A DNA stretch of 7,210 nt from Bacteroidales bacterium (GCA_003557805.1 PWNY01000375.1:1-7210), one strand, 5' to 3'. Counted from the stretch's first letter, positions 1 through 7,084 are shown. The notes: a model not told the origin generated them from the letters alone. Program-made: numbers and translations.

Positions 1-269
1 CGGTTAAACCAGGCTTCCGCCATCCTGTGATTGTTTGTGTACTTGTAGCATAGTGCTATCTGGTATATCAAACGGGTGGCCTCCCTGCGATCCTGGCGCC
101 TTATACGGTTATACGCCCTTCTGTAAAGATCGATAGCCTCCTCGTACTGACGGAGCTCAAATGCCTGCTCAGCCCTTTCCAGGCGGCGGTTCTGGGCATT
201 AACACCTTCAGGTGTTAATACAAATGAAACTAAAAGCAATATTGTAAGCAGCCTGCCAGTCAAGTGCAT
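1..269 (-). CDS. N-terminal part of an exported TPR protein (PorE/OmpA-family-like), runs off the left edge
   Basis: An open frame of 89 codons starts at the ATG at 269-267 and is cut by the window edge. Residues 1-26 form a signal peptide: Arg6, a hydrophobic core LLTILLLVSFVLT, and a cleavage site NAQ. Residues 31-64 (ERAEQAFELRQYEEAIDLYR) and 65-89 (ATRLIYQIALCYKYTNN, then MAEAWF) fit two consecutive tetratricopeptide repeats with the usual Ala, Tyr and Leu positions. In Bacteroidota, a signal peptide followed at once by TPRs of this kind is typical of the start of PorE-like proteins, which continue with PD40/WD40-like repeats and an OmpA-like peptidoglycan-binding domain and belong to the type 9 secretion apparatus. 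That identity is inference, since those domains lie outside the window. It follows tatA on the same strand after a 92-bp gap without a clear terminator, so co-transcription is possible. There is no Shine-Dalgarno sequence before the ATG, as is usual in this phylum. Confidence 0.82.
   Translation of the reverse strand, partial: MHLTGRLLTILLLVSFVLTPEGVNAQNRRLERAEQAFELRQYEEAIDLYRRAYNRIRRQDRREATRLIYQIALCYKYTNNHRMAEAWFN
198..219. repeat. Perfect inverted repeat, 10-bp arms, 2-bp spacer
   Basis: Arms ATTAACACCT (198-207) and AGGTGTTAAT (210-219) are exact reverse complements separated by TC. The element lies inside the TPR gene, over codons 17-24 at the end of its signal peptide. A third copy of the core (GGTGTTAA) occurs at 334-341, upstream of the same gene. 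It could be a protein-binding palindrome or an mRNA hairpin close to the start codon. The 2-nt spacer would force the innermost pairs open. No function is known. Confidence 0.6.
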
Positions 270-361
270 TTCTAAACAGTCAGTTTTATATCCATATTCT
301 TAAAATACGGGCTTCTCAATTGCAATAACGCAGGGTGTTAAAAATAATTGCAGCAGATTCC

Positions 362-853
362 CTAGCTATCATCTTTTTTATCGCCTTTCCCGTAAGGATA
401 AGGCAGATCATCACTGGCAGGCCCCTCCCTGCCATCTTTTTCAATTGCATCATCCTCATCCGGTTCAGGGATATCTGTACCTTCATCTTTTGGAACAGGT
501 CTGCCGTATGGTCCGACACTTTTTTCCTTAGCCGCAGCGGAACTGTCTGGGGGTTTCACGGTTTTCTCTTCCTTGCCGTCGACTCCACCAGTCTGGCTTT
601 TCCCTTTGGCCACAGCAGCCTTTTTGGCAGAACCCGGGTCCATTTTCCTTATATCGGAGTCTATATCATCCGAGTATCGGCTGATCTCAGAATTTATCTC
701 CCTTTGTACCTTCCTGACCTCATTCATTCCCCTTCCCACCATACGTGCAATCTCGGGTATCTTTTTTGGCCCGAATAACAACAGCACTATAAGGAGAAGT
801 ACAAGTATCTCCCCGCCGCTTATACCGAACAGAAGAATCAGGGGCATTTTCAT
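362..853 (-). CDS. tatA: Sec-independent (twin-arginine) translocase protein, TatA/TatE family
   Basis: TatA forms the pore-like component of the Tat system, which exports folded proteins across the inner membrane with TatC. The 163-residue product has a single N-terminal membrane helix, about residues 5-27, preceded by GISGGEI. The family signature FGPKKIPEIARMVGRG follows at 27-42, and an amphipathic helix runs to about residue 55. A hydrophilic tail of over 100 residues comes next, with a Lys/Ala-rich part, then Asp/Glu-rich and Pro/Tyr/Gly motifs (GPYGRP, PYPYGKGD). That tail is clearly longer than in typical 60-90-residue TatA proteins. The start is the ATG at 853. The ATG at 847 (giving MPLILLFG) is equally plausible. 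An upstream in-frame TTG at 874 is rejected because it falls inside the predicted -7 promoter box. No tatC is present here. The gene is divergent from the MFS gene and lies upstream of the TPR gene on the same strand. Confidence 0.9.
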   Translation of the reverse strand: MKMPLILLFGISGGEILVLLLIVLLLFGPKKIPEIARMVGRGMNEVRKVQREINSEISRYSDDIDSDIRKMDPGSAKKAAVAKGKSQTGGVDGKEEKTVKPPDSSAAAKEKSVGPYGRPVPKDEGTDIPEPDEDDAIEKDGREGPASDDLPYPYGKGDKKDDS

Positions 854-871
854 ATAAGGCGGATTACATGG

Positions 872-903
872 CAAAAATAATGCTTTCTGCGGTATTTACA
901 CAA
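872..903 (-). promoter_or_regulatory. Predicted promoter of tatA
   Basis: Read on the minus strand, TATTTTTG (879-872) matches the Bacteroidota -7 consensus TAnnTTTG exactly. ATTG, with its TTG at 903-901, matches three of four positions of the -33 TTTG, with a 21-bp spacer. Transcription would begin near 865, leaving a leader of roughly 10-20 nt before the ATGs at 853/847. This also argues against the TTG codon at 874 as the start. Confidence 0.55.
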
Positions 904-1002
904 TCCTGCCTGTTCAAAAAAAATCCCTTTAAGATTTAGGGGTAGAGAAAGAGAGATGTATTATAAATTATTACTTTTACTTCCATCAAAATCTGAACCT
1001 CT

Positions 1003-2580
1003 ATGCTTGGTATACAAAGAAGACTAACCAACAGCTTCTACGCTATTTTAAGCCTGCCGGCAACTGCAATGGGATTTGGGCTTGCAGTACAGATTGCCGT
1101 ACTGAGCTGGCTGCTAAGTACGAAGTACGGCCTCGACATAACGGATGTCGGGCTTGTATGGGCATTCGGCCCGCTTGGCGGGCTCATAGGACAGGTAGTT
1201 ATAGGTATAATCAGTGATAATGTATGGGTTTGGAACGGAAGGCGAAGGGCCTTTATATTGATCGGAGGGGTACTGGCTGCACTCGGCCTGCTGGCCCTGC
1301 CGAACATCGGGGTTATACAGGCATCACTCGGCATTGACGGGGTACTGGGAGTGGCAATTGTTGTTTCACTTACAATTGACCTTGCAATCAATGTGAGCTT
1401 TAACCCGACAAGGTCAATAATCGCTGATGTAACACCCGAGGGAAGGCCCCGGACAAAAGGCTATACATGGATGCAGACCATATCGGGCAGCTTCGGTGTG
1501 CTTGCATACCTGATAGGGGCTGTATGGGACAACTATGTGCTGATTTATTTCGGGGTGATACTGGTGTTTCTTTTCTCAGTCATACCACCTTTCTTTATAA
1601 AGGAGCCAAGGAACCTTGGAAGGTACGGCCAGAAAGACATTGACGATGAGCCCGTAAAAGACTTGCTGGCCAAAGGTGCCAATGATGCTTCTTTAACAGA
1701 GATCATCAAAACCATCATGCCCCTTTGGGGTTTTCTTCTGTATGCGGTTTACGGTTTTCTAATAAGGCTGGCCGGAATGCCCAGGATACCAGGTTATCTC
1801 TTTGAAATGTTCTGTGGTGTGCTTACTATCGGGGTGATGATTTACACACTCAGCAGGAAAGAAGATGGAATATCCAAGGAGAAAGACGGTATTACAGGTT
1901 TTCGTAAAATACTGGCAGCCCATTCCTTTACATGGATAGGTGCACAATCCATGTTCGTATACCTGTTTGCTTTTGTAAGGTACAGGGTTCCCGAGCTCTC
2001 AGGTGTCGAGATAGATCCAGCTCTTGTCTCTTCACTGGAAAACGGGGATATTGCTGCAGCAAACAGCGGAATAATAGATGATATGATCGGAAGGGTAGTG
2101 AACTGGAGCTTCTTTTCACTAAACCTTGTAGCAGCGATAATTCCTGTATTGATACTGGAACCTCTTGCCACAAGGTTTGGCAGGGTAAAAACACACTTTA
2201 CCTGCCTTTTCATAATGTCGGCCGGCTACCTGAGCATTTTGTTCCTGGGGTACTCACCGGTAATTATATACCTGCTAATGGCGATCGTCGGTATTGGCTG
2301 GGCTGCCACCATCAGCCTTCCCTTTGCAATAATGTCACAAAAGATCCCACAATCAAGAATGGGACTGTATATGGGACTGTTCAACCTTTCCGTGACCCTT
2401 CCAATGTTCGTTTCAAGTTTCGGAGTGGGGGAGCTTGTAGAAAGCGCAGAGGATAAGGGTGTTGTGTTTATTGTGTGTGCAGTAACCGTTGGTATTTCTG
2501 CCCTGGCATGGACCGTTATCAGGGAACCAAGGGATGTCTTCACGGAAAATCCTGTGGAAAAGGAACAGCCGGAAATATAG
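1003..2580 (+). CDS. MFS transporter, SLC45/GPH (sucrose-transporter-like) type, with an inserted helix pair
   Basis: This is an inner-membrane secondary transporter of 525 residues, probably cation-coupled with a sugar or glycoside substrate by family resemblance. NGRRRAF at 78-84 matches the cytoplasmic GRRRPF motif after TM2 in SLC45 and plant sucrose carriers. DLAIN...PTR...ADVTPEGRPR at 126-150 matches the conserved TM4-loop region of that group. By eye the helices are at about 12-38, 48-70, 82-100, 112-132, 157-175, 177-199, then 237-257 and 266-284, then 303-326, 366-388, 395-415, 418-440, 452-475 and 487-506, giving 14 rather than the usual 12. The two helices between 237 and 284 sit in what is normally the cytoplasmic loop joining the halves. 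A 40-residue external loop (327-365) follows the ninth helix. The ATG at 1003 opens the frame at the expected distance before TM1. No carbohydrate-active enzyme genes adjoin it, so the substrate is unassigned. It is divergent from tatA, and 236 bp separate it from the next gene. Confidence 0.88.
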   Translation: MLGIQRRLTNSFYAILSLPATAMGFGLAVQIAVLSWLLSTKYGLDITDVGLVWAFGPLGGLIGQVVIGIISDNVWVWNGRRRAFILIGGVLAALGLLALPNIGVIQASLGIDGVLGVAIVVSLTIDLAINVSFNPTRSIIADVTPEGRPRTKGYTWMQTISGSFGVLAYLIGAVWDNYVLIYFGVILVFLFSVIPPFFIKEPRNLGRYGQKDIDDEPVKDLLAKGANDASLTEIIKTIMPLWGFLLYAVYGFLIRLAGMPRIPGYLFEMFCGVLTIGVMIYTLSRKEDGISKEKDGITGFRKILAAHSFTWIGAQSMFVYLFAFVRYRVPELSGVEIDPALVSSLENGDIAAANSGIIDDMIGRVVNWSFFSLNLVAAIIPVLILEPLATRFGRVKTHFTCLFIMSAGYLSILFLGYSPVIIYLLMAIVGIGWAATISLPFAIMSQKIPQSRMGLYMGLFNLSVTLPMFVSSFGVGELVESAEDKGVVFIVCAVTVGISALAWTVIREPRDVFTENPVEKEQPEI

Positions 2581-2593
2581 CCAAAGCAGTCTC

Positions 2594-2630
2594 TTAACAT
2601 TGCATTAACCTTTTTTATTTTTCCGTTAAC
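2594..2630 (+). promoter_or_regulatory. Phased TTAAC direct repeats, candidate OmpR-family response-regulator binding site
   Basis: Exact TTAAC copies occur at 2594-2598, 2605-2609 and 2626-2630, so starts are 11 and 21 bp apart. A degenerate TTATT at 2615-2619 fills the intermediate slot. Direct half-sites repeating about every 10.5-11 bp place each copy on the same DNA face, as in pho boxes and other sites of OmpR/PhoB regulators. The array ends 22 bp before the -7 box at 2653. The likely binder, by inference, is the OmpR-type regulator encoded at 6389-7084. Confidence 0.5.
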
Positions 2631-2652
2631 CGGCACGGTATATTTATGTCCG

Positions 2653-2660
2653 TAATTTTG
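2653..2660 (+). promoter_or_regulatory. Predicted -7 promoter element of the GLPGLI-receptor operon
   Basis: TAATTTTG is an exact match to the Bacteroidota -7 consensus TAnnTTTG. No TTTG or TTG lies at the proper -33 distance (about 2628-2636 reads AACCGGCAC). Instead the last TTAAC copy (2626-2630) occupies that place, which suggests an activator-dependent promoter. Transcription would start near 2667, giving a leader of about 150 nt before the ATG at 2817. Confidence 0.5.
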
Positions 2661-2816
2661 ACAAAAACAAAATTATCATCACGGCTTAATACACCTTAGA
2701 GATGATTAAACCAAAGGCATATATATATGTCTAATGTGTGGACCGGGCGAAAACCGGCAGCTTTTTAAAAAATCAATCCAGTTTTACTGACCCGGAAAAC
2801 TCAAAAAACAGGGAAA

Positions 2817-3539
2817 ATGTATAGAATGATCTTTTCGTTAATATTTCTGTTTCTCACAACAGGGGTTTTCTCCCAGATAAAGGAGGGTGTGATCACCTAC
2901 GAATACACCATGGACATGCACCGTAACATACCTCCCGAAAGAGCCGATTTGAGAAGCATGCTACCACAGCACCGAACGCAACACTTCGAACTTGTTTTTA
3001 ACGAAAATGAGAGCCTCTATAAAGCCTCGGATGATCAGTCCGGCCAGGGACAAGGCAGGGGTGGTGGCGGAATGAGGGTTATGATGAGAGGACCGAGGAC
3101 CGAAACATATACCGACAGGCAGCAAAGGGAGGTTACAACAATGCAGGACTATTTGGGCAGGATATTCCTTATAACCGATACCCTTGAGCTGGCGCAGTGG
3201 CGCATTAGCGACCAGAGAATGGAGATCGAGGGATATGTATGCATGATGGCATGGCACAAAGACACCGTTAATGACCAGGAAATTACAGCATGGTTTACAC
3301 CGCAGATACAGCCTTTTCTGGGCCCTGACCGCTTCGTGAACCTTCCGGGAACGGTGCTTGCAGTTGACATTAACAATGGGGAGCAGGTATGGGTAGCCAG
3401 GGAGATAAGCGAAAGAGAGGTAAAAAACAATGAGATACGAAAACCGGGGCGGGGCGAAAAGATAACACGCGAGGAGTTCAGGAAAATGGTGGAGGAGCAG
3501 ATTGAGAGAATGGGCGGCAGCGGTATGAGAAGGTTTTAA
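2817..3539 (+). CDS. GLPGLI-family exported protein
   Basis: This 240-residue protein starts with a signal peptide (MYRMIFSLIFLFLTTGVFSQ, cleavage after about residue 19-20), so it is expected in the periplasm. The mature part begins with GVITYEY at 24-30, the usual opening of the family. The conserved core is LAQWRI (125-130), IEGYVCMMA (137-145), ITAWFTPQI (156-164), GPDRF (169-173) and NLPGTVLAV (175-183), the last being a divergent form of the GLPGLI motif. A charged C-terminal helix TREEFRKMVEEQIERM follows at 217-232. The family's molecular function is not established; its members commonly sit beside an outer-membrane beta-barrel gene, as here. A Gly/Arg/Met-rich stretch at 76-94 (core RGGGGMRVMMRGPR) and the end GGSGMRRF are unusual in composition. 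The gene leads a two-gene operon with a 29-bp gap to the barrel gene. GGGAAA lies just before the ATG. Confidence 0.88.
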   Translation: MYRMIFSLIFLFLTTGVFSQIKEGVITYEYTMDMHRNIPPERADLRSMLPQHRTQHFELVFNENESLYKASDDQSGQGQGRGGGGMRVMMRGPRTETYTDRQQREVTTMQDYLGRIFLITDTLELAQWRISDQRMEIEGYVCMMAWHKDTVNDQEITAWFTPQIQPFLGPDRFVNLPGTVLAVDINNGEQVWVAREISEREVKNNEIRKPGRGEKITREEFRKMVEEQIERMGGSGMRRF

Positions 3540-3568
3540 AACAATAATCATAGAAATTACTGTACAAA

Positions 3569-6364
3569 ATGCAAGGTAAAATAATTCTTACGGCCCTGGG
3601 CCTTATGATCGCATGCATTGTTAATGCCCAGACCTTTACTATTGAAGGCAGGCTCACCAATGCTTCTGAGGAAGCCCTTCCAAATGCAACAATCCTCTTG
3701 CTTAACCCTTCGGACTCAACGATGGTCAATTACGGCCTAAGCAACAATGAAGGAGACTTCTCAATAGAAAGGGTGGTCAGGGATAATTACCTTATGAGGC
3801 TTTCATATGTAGGATATGCAACCAGGATAGTTCCGGTTGAACCGCCTGAGGGAGATATACTGGACATGGGAACCATCCAACTGGAAGATGAAAGGACTGT
3901 ATTGCGCGAGGTAACAGTACAGGAAGAACGTGTGCAAATGCGTGTAAGAGGCGATACCATTGAATATGATGCCCTTGCTTTTACAATCCAGCCGAATGAA
4001 GTGGTTGAGGATCTTATCAGGCGCATGCCGGGAATAGAGGTTGAAGCAGACGGCAGCATCATTGCACAGGGCGAACAGGTGCAAAGGGTAAGGGTTGACG
4101 GCAGGGAATTCTTCGGGCGTGACCCCAGAATGGCCACACAGAACCTGCCGGCAGATGCGGTCTCCAAGGTGCATGTTTACGACGAATTGTCAGAGAGGGC
4201 ACAGTTCACGGGGATAGACGACGGGCAAAGGGAAAGGACCATGAATCTTGAGTTGAGGGAAGACCGCAGGGAAGGTGTTTTTGGCAACACAAGCCTGGGA
4301 TACGGGCCTGAAAACCGTTATCAGGGCCGTACAAACATAAACCACTTCAACCCCCATGGCCAGTTATCTGTGCTCGGTATGGCCAATAACCTTAACCAGC
4401 AGGGCTTCTCTATCGGTGAGTACATGAACTTCAGCGGTGGTATACAGGGAGTGACCGGGGGAAGGGGCGGTGCAATAAGAGGAGGCAGTACCAGCATTCC
4501 GTTAAATATCGGAGGTATGCCAAGCAGTAACGGGATAATGACCTCATATGCGGGAGGTGTAAACCTTAACCGGACCATTGCAGAGGATACCGACATTAAT
4601 GTCAGTTACTTCTATAACCACCTGGACCATGAGGTAAGCCGGGATCTTGAGAGGGAGAACTTTTTACCGACAGGTAATTATGACTTTCTCCAGCTCAGCA
4701 CACTGGAGAACAACAACAATAACCACAGATTGAACATTCGCGCGGATCACAGTTTCGATGAAAGCAACAGCATCCTTGTTACGCTTAATACATCGTTAAA
4801 CAATACCGACTCTTACCAGGAAAGCAACAGCAAGACTCACTCCTTTACAGGTGATCTGCAGAACACAAGCGACCAGCTTAACAGATCACACAGGGACTAC
4901 AATAATATAAACACCAGCCTGCTATACAGGAGAAGATTGTCTGAACCGGGCCGCACCCTGACTGCAGGTGCTGATCTTAGCTACAACGCAAGCGACCAGG
5001 AGAGCAGGCTTGAAGCACTCAATGTGTTCCACCACCAGGAAGGGAGCCAGGAACTTATAATGCAGGATAATTTCCAGACCAGCATCAACCGTTCTCTTGG
5101 AATGAACTTATCCTATACAGAGCCTCTTGGCAACAATAACTTTATTGAAGCCAACTACAGGCTGACCCAGAACTACAATGAGGTTGACCAGCAGGTATAC
5201 GATACCGAAGATGACGAGCACTTTTTAAATGAATTACTAACGAATATATACAACAACACATCAGTTTACCAAAGGGGTGGTGTAAATTTCCGGCTGAACC
5301 GTGATATGTTCAATCTTACCATTGGTTCCGGGATACAAAATACTGTGCTCAGCGGGGAAATTATAACCCGGGAAGTTGAAATAAAGGAAAGCTATTTCAA
5401 CTTCCTGCCGGTGGTACGCTTTAATTATGATTTTACCAGTACCAAAAGGCTTTCGGCAAACTTTGAGACCAGTGTCAATGAGCCAGGCCTGTCCCAGCTC
5501 CAGCCACTGGTAAACAACAGGGACCCGTTGAACATATATGAGGGAAACCCTGACCTCAGGCCCTCTTACCGCAACAGGTTGTCACTAAGGTACAACTCTT
5601 TTGACCCGATTACATCCTTCGGGTTTTTCACATTCCTGACCGCCGACTACAACATGAACCCAATTACAAACTCCGTTACAGTAGATCAGCAGCTGGTAAG
5701 AAGGATAATGCCTGTCAACACTGACCACGACCTTAGCCTGAGGGGTAATTTCAATGTTAATTTCAATGTCAGCAGTCTGAATACAAGGGTTACGCTTGGT
5801 TCCACATTGAGCCACAGGCAAAGCACCGATATATTGAACGACATAAGTCAGCGAATTAACAACAATTTGCTCAGCGGTAACATAAGGCTAAACTTCAGGC
5901 CCGGTGACAATTTTGATACTTATTTGTCAGCGAACCTGAACCACCAGCTGACCACATATGAGTTCAGTACCCTGGAGCAGGCATACCTGAACCAGACATA
6001 CTCGATGGAAACCAACTGGAACTTCCTGGACAACTACCGCCTTAGCTTAGCAGCACGTTATATGAAATATGAAGGACGAACCAGTGCTTTTGACCAGGAC
6101 ATCCCGATGCTTGAATTTGGTTTTTCCAGGAGATTCCTGAAAAGCAACAGCGGAGAGCTAAGGCTTAGTGGATACAACTTGCTGAACAGGGATCTTGGCG
6201 TTACCCAGAGTGCAGATGCAAATTATATTGAAAGGCAGGTAACCAATTCCCTGGGCAGGTATTTTCTGCTGACATTTACCTATTCACTCAACCGTAGCCT
6301 TAATGTTTTCGGCGACGGACCAAGGGGCGAAGGCAGGGGCAGAATGCAGATGATAATGCAGTAA
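3569..6364 (+). CDS. Outer-membrane beta-barrel receptor, TonB-dependent-like, with carboxypeptidase-regulatory and plug domains
   Basis: This 931-residue protein is predicted to span the outer membrane. A signal peptide covers residues 1-21 (ending NAQ). A carboxypeptidase-regulatory-like beta-sandwich follows at about 22-108 (TIEGRLTNASEEALPNATI, then GDFSI and LSYVGY). LREVTVQEER at 112-121 sits where the TonB box is found in SusC-type receptors, but it is not a firm match. A plug domain spans about 125-232, with DTIEYDA, VEDLIRRMPGIEV, VRVDGREFFGRDP and LPADAVSKVHVYDE. The rest, about 236-931, is a barrel with alternating beta-strand pattern and Asn-rich loops, including a Gly-rich loop at 289-307. 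The architecture fits the Bacteroidota OMP_b-brl_3 group rather than classic SusC; no SusD partner is present. The C-terminus extends past the last strand as GDGPRGEGRGRMQMIMQ. The ATG at 3569 gives the signal peptide directly. It follows the GLPGLI gene by 29 bp and is probably co-transcribed. The substrate is not identifiable. Confidence 0.9.
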   Translation: MQGKIILTALGLMIACIVNAQTFTIEGRLTNASEEALPNATILLLNPSDSTMVNYGLSNNEGDFSIERVVRDNYLMRLSYVGYATRIVPVEPPEGDILDMGTIQLEDERTVLREVTVQEERVQMRVRGDTIEYDALAFTIQPNEVVEDLIRRMPGIEVEADGSIIAQGEQVQRVRVDGREFFGRDPRMATQNLPADAVSKVHVYDELSERAQFTGIDDGQRERTMNLELREDRREGVFGNTSLGYGPENRYQGRTNINHFNPHGQLSVLGMANNLNQQGFSIGEYMNFSGGIQGVTGGRGGAIRGGSTSIPLNIGGMPSSNGIMTSYAGGVNLNRTIAEDTDINVSYFYNHLDHEVSRDLERENFLPTGNYDFLQLSTLENNNNNHRLNIRADHSFDESNSILVTLNTSLNNTDSYQESNSKTHSFTGDLQNTSDQLNRSHRDYNNINTSLLYRRRLSEPGRTLTAGADLSYNASDQESRLEALNVFHHQEGSQELIMQDNFQTSINRSLGMNLSYTEPLGNNNFIEANYRLTQNYNEVDQQVYDTEDDEHFLNELLTNIYNNTSVYQRGGVNFRLNRDMFNLTIGSGIQNTVLSGEIITREVEIKESYFNFLPVVRFNYDFTSTKRLSANFETSVNEPGLSQLQPLVNNRDPLNIYEGNPDLRPSYRNRLSLRYNSFDPITSFGFFTFLTADYNMNPITNSVTVDQQLVRRIMPVNTDHDLSLRGNFNVNFNVSSLNTRVTLGSTLSHRQSTDILNDISQRINNNLLSGNIRLNFRPGDNFDTYLSANLNHQLTTYEFSTLEQAYLNQTYSMETNWNFLDNYRLSLAARYMKYEGRTSAFDQDIPMLEFGFSRRFLKSNSGELRLSGYNLLNRDLGVTQSADANYIERQVTNSLGRYFLLTFTYSLNRSLNVFGDGPRGEGRGRMQMIMQ

Positions 6365-6388
6365 GCCAAAAGTTTGCCTGATAGTATA

Positions 6389-7084
6389 TCATTCTTCAAC
6401 ATAGAACTGATAGCCCACGCCCTTGATCGTTTCAATCCTCACTGAACTGTCAGCAGAAAAGTACTCCCTGATACGTGTTATGTATACATCCAGGTTCCTT
6501 GAATTGTAAAAGGAGTCGTCACCCCATACCTTTAGAAGTATATCCCTTCTTTTGACCGGATGCCGGATATCTTCAGAAAGAAACTGAAGGATAAGGTTTT
6601 CGCGGTGGGACAGCTTTTTAATGCTTTCTCCCCTTTTCAGTATGTAATTCTGGGGATAGAAAGTATAAGAACCCAGCTTCCTTATATCTTCAACAGGAGA
6701 CTCAAAACCCGCACCCGCCCTCATACCTATTAGGTTCTTTATCCTCACTATCAGCTCCTCAATACTGAATGGCTTCCTCAAGTAATCATTCCCTCCCGAT
6801 TCAAACCCTTTAAGTACATCGTCAACCTGGGTCTTTGCAGTAAGGAAAATAAGCGGAAGCGCTGGATCAGTTTTCCTTATCTCGATGGCAATCTCAAATC
6901 CATCCCTGTTGGGGAGCATTACATCAAGCACACACACATGCGGTTTAAACTCACAGAATTTTTGTATTACCTGCGCCCCGTCACCAACAAGACATACCTC
7001 GAACTTCCTGCTTTCAAGGCTTTCCTTGACAACACGGGCAAGGAAGGGCTCATCCTCAACATAGAGAATACGAATATTGCTCAT
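6389..7084 (-). CDS. OmpR/PhoB-family response regulator, RprY-like
   Basis: This is a two-component transcription factor of 231 residues. The receiver domain (about 4-120) has the acidic pair E10-D11, phosphoacceptor D54 in VCVLDVMLPNRDGFE, the switch Thr82 in FLTAK, and Lys104 in RKPF, so all active-site residues are present. The winged-helix DNA-binding domain (about 135-230) has a recognition helix around NSRNLDVYITRIREYF (194-209) and the wing IETIKGVGYQF (217-227), typical of Bacteroidota RprY-like regulators. The chosen start is the ATG at 7084 (MSNIRILYVEDE). The longer reading from a TTG at 7120 adds 12 residues not expected before the first receiver strand. It is convergent with the receptor gene, with 24 bp between stop codons and no obvious terminator. 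No histidine kinase gene is visible in the window. By inference it may control the GLPGLI-receptor operon through the TTAAC repeats at 2594-2630. Confidence 0.93.
   Translation of the reverse strand: MSNIRILYVEDEPFLARVVKESLESRKFEVCLVGDGAQVIQKFCEFKPHVCVLDVMLPNRDGFEIAIEIRKTDPALPLIFLTAKTQVDDVLKGFESGGNDYLRKPFSIEELIVRIKNLIGMRAGAGFESPVEDIRKLGSYTFYPQNYILKRGESIKKLSHRENLILQFLSEDIRHPVKRRDILLKVWGDDSFYNSRNLDVYITRIREYFSADSSVRIETIKGVGYQFYVEE

Noticed and set aside
339..346. Minus-strand TATTTTTA as a promoter of the TPR gene
   Set aside because: One mismatch in the -7 box and no -33 element at the right distance; read-through from the tatA promoter is a simpler explanation.
335..857. Plus-strand open frames of 147 and 94 codons opposite tatA
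   Set aside because: They lie wholly antisense to a clear TatA family gene, show no domain-like pattern, and start without any promoter or ribosome-binding context.
972..979. TACTTTTA as a -7 box for the MFS gene
   Set aside because: It matches seven of eight consensus positions, but no TTG lies 17-23 bp upstream, so it is not strong enough to annotate.
1006..1019. Imperfect palindrome CTTGGTATACAAAG at the start of the MFS gene as a LacI-type operator
   Set aside because: It has a short core with a mismatch in the arms, lies inside the coding sequence, and has no second copy or regulator gene nearby.
2743..2766. CCGG hairpin followed by TTTTT as an intrinsic terminator
   Set aside because: The stem is only 4 bp and the T-run starts 5 nt after it, so stability is too low to call a terminator.
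2961..3551. Minus-strand open frame of 196 codons opposite the GLPGLI gene
   Set aside because: It is Cys/His/Leu-rich antisense translation of a well-supported gene. No signal or family resemblance is seen.
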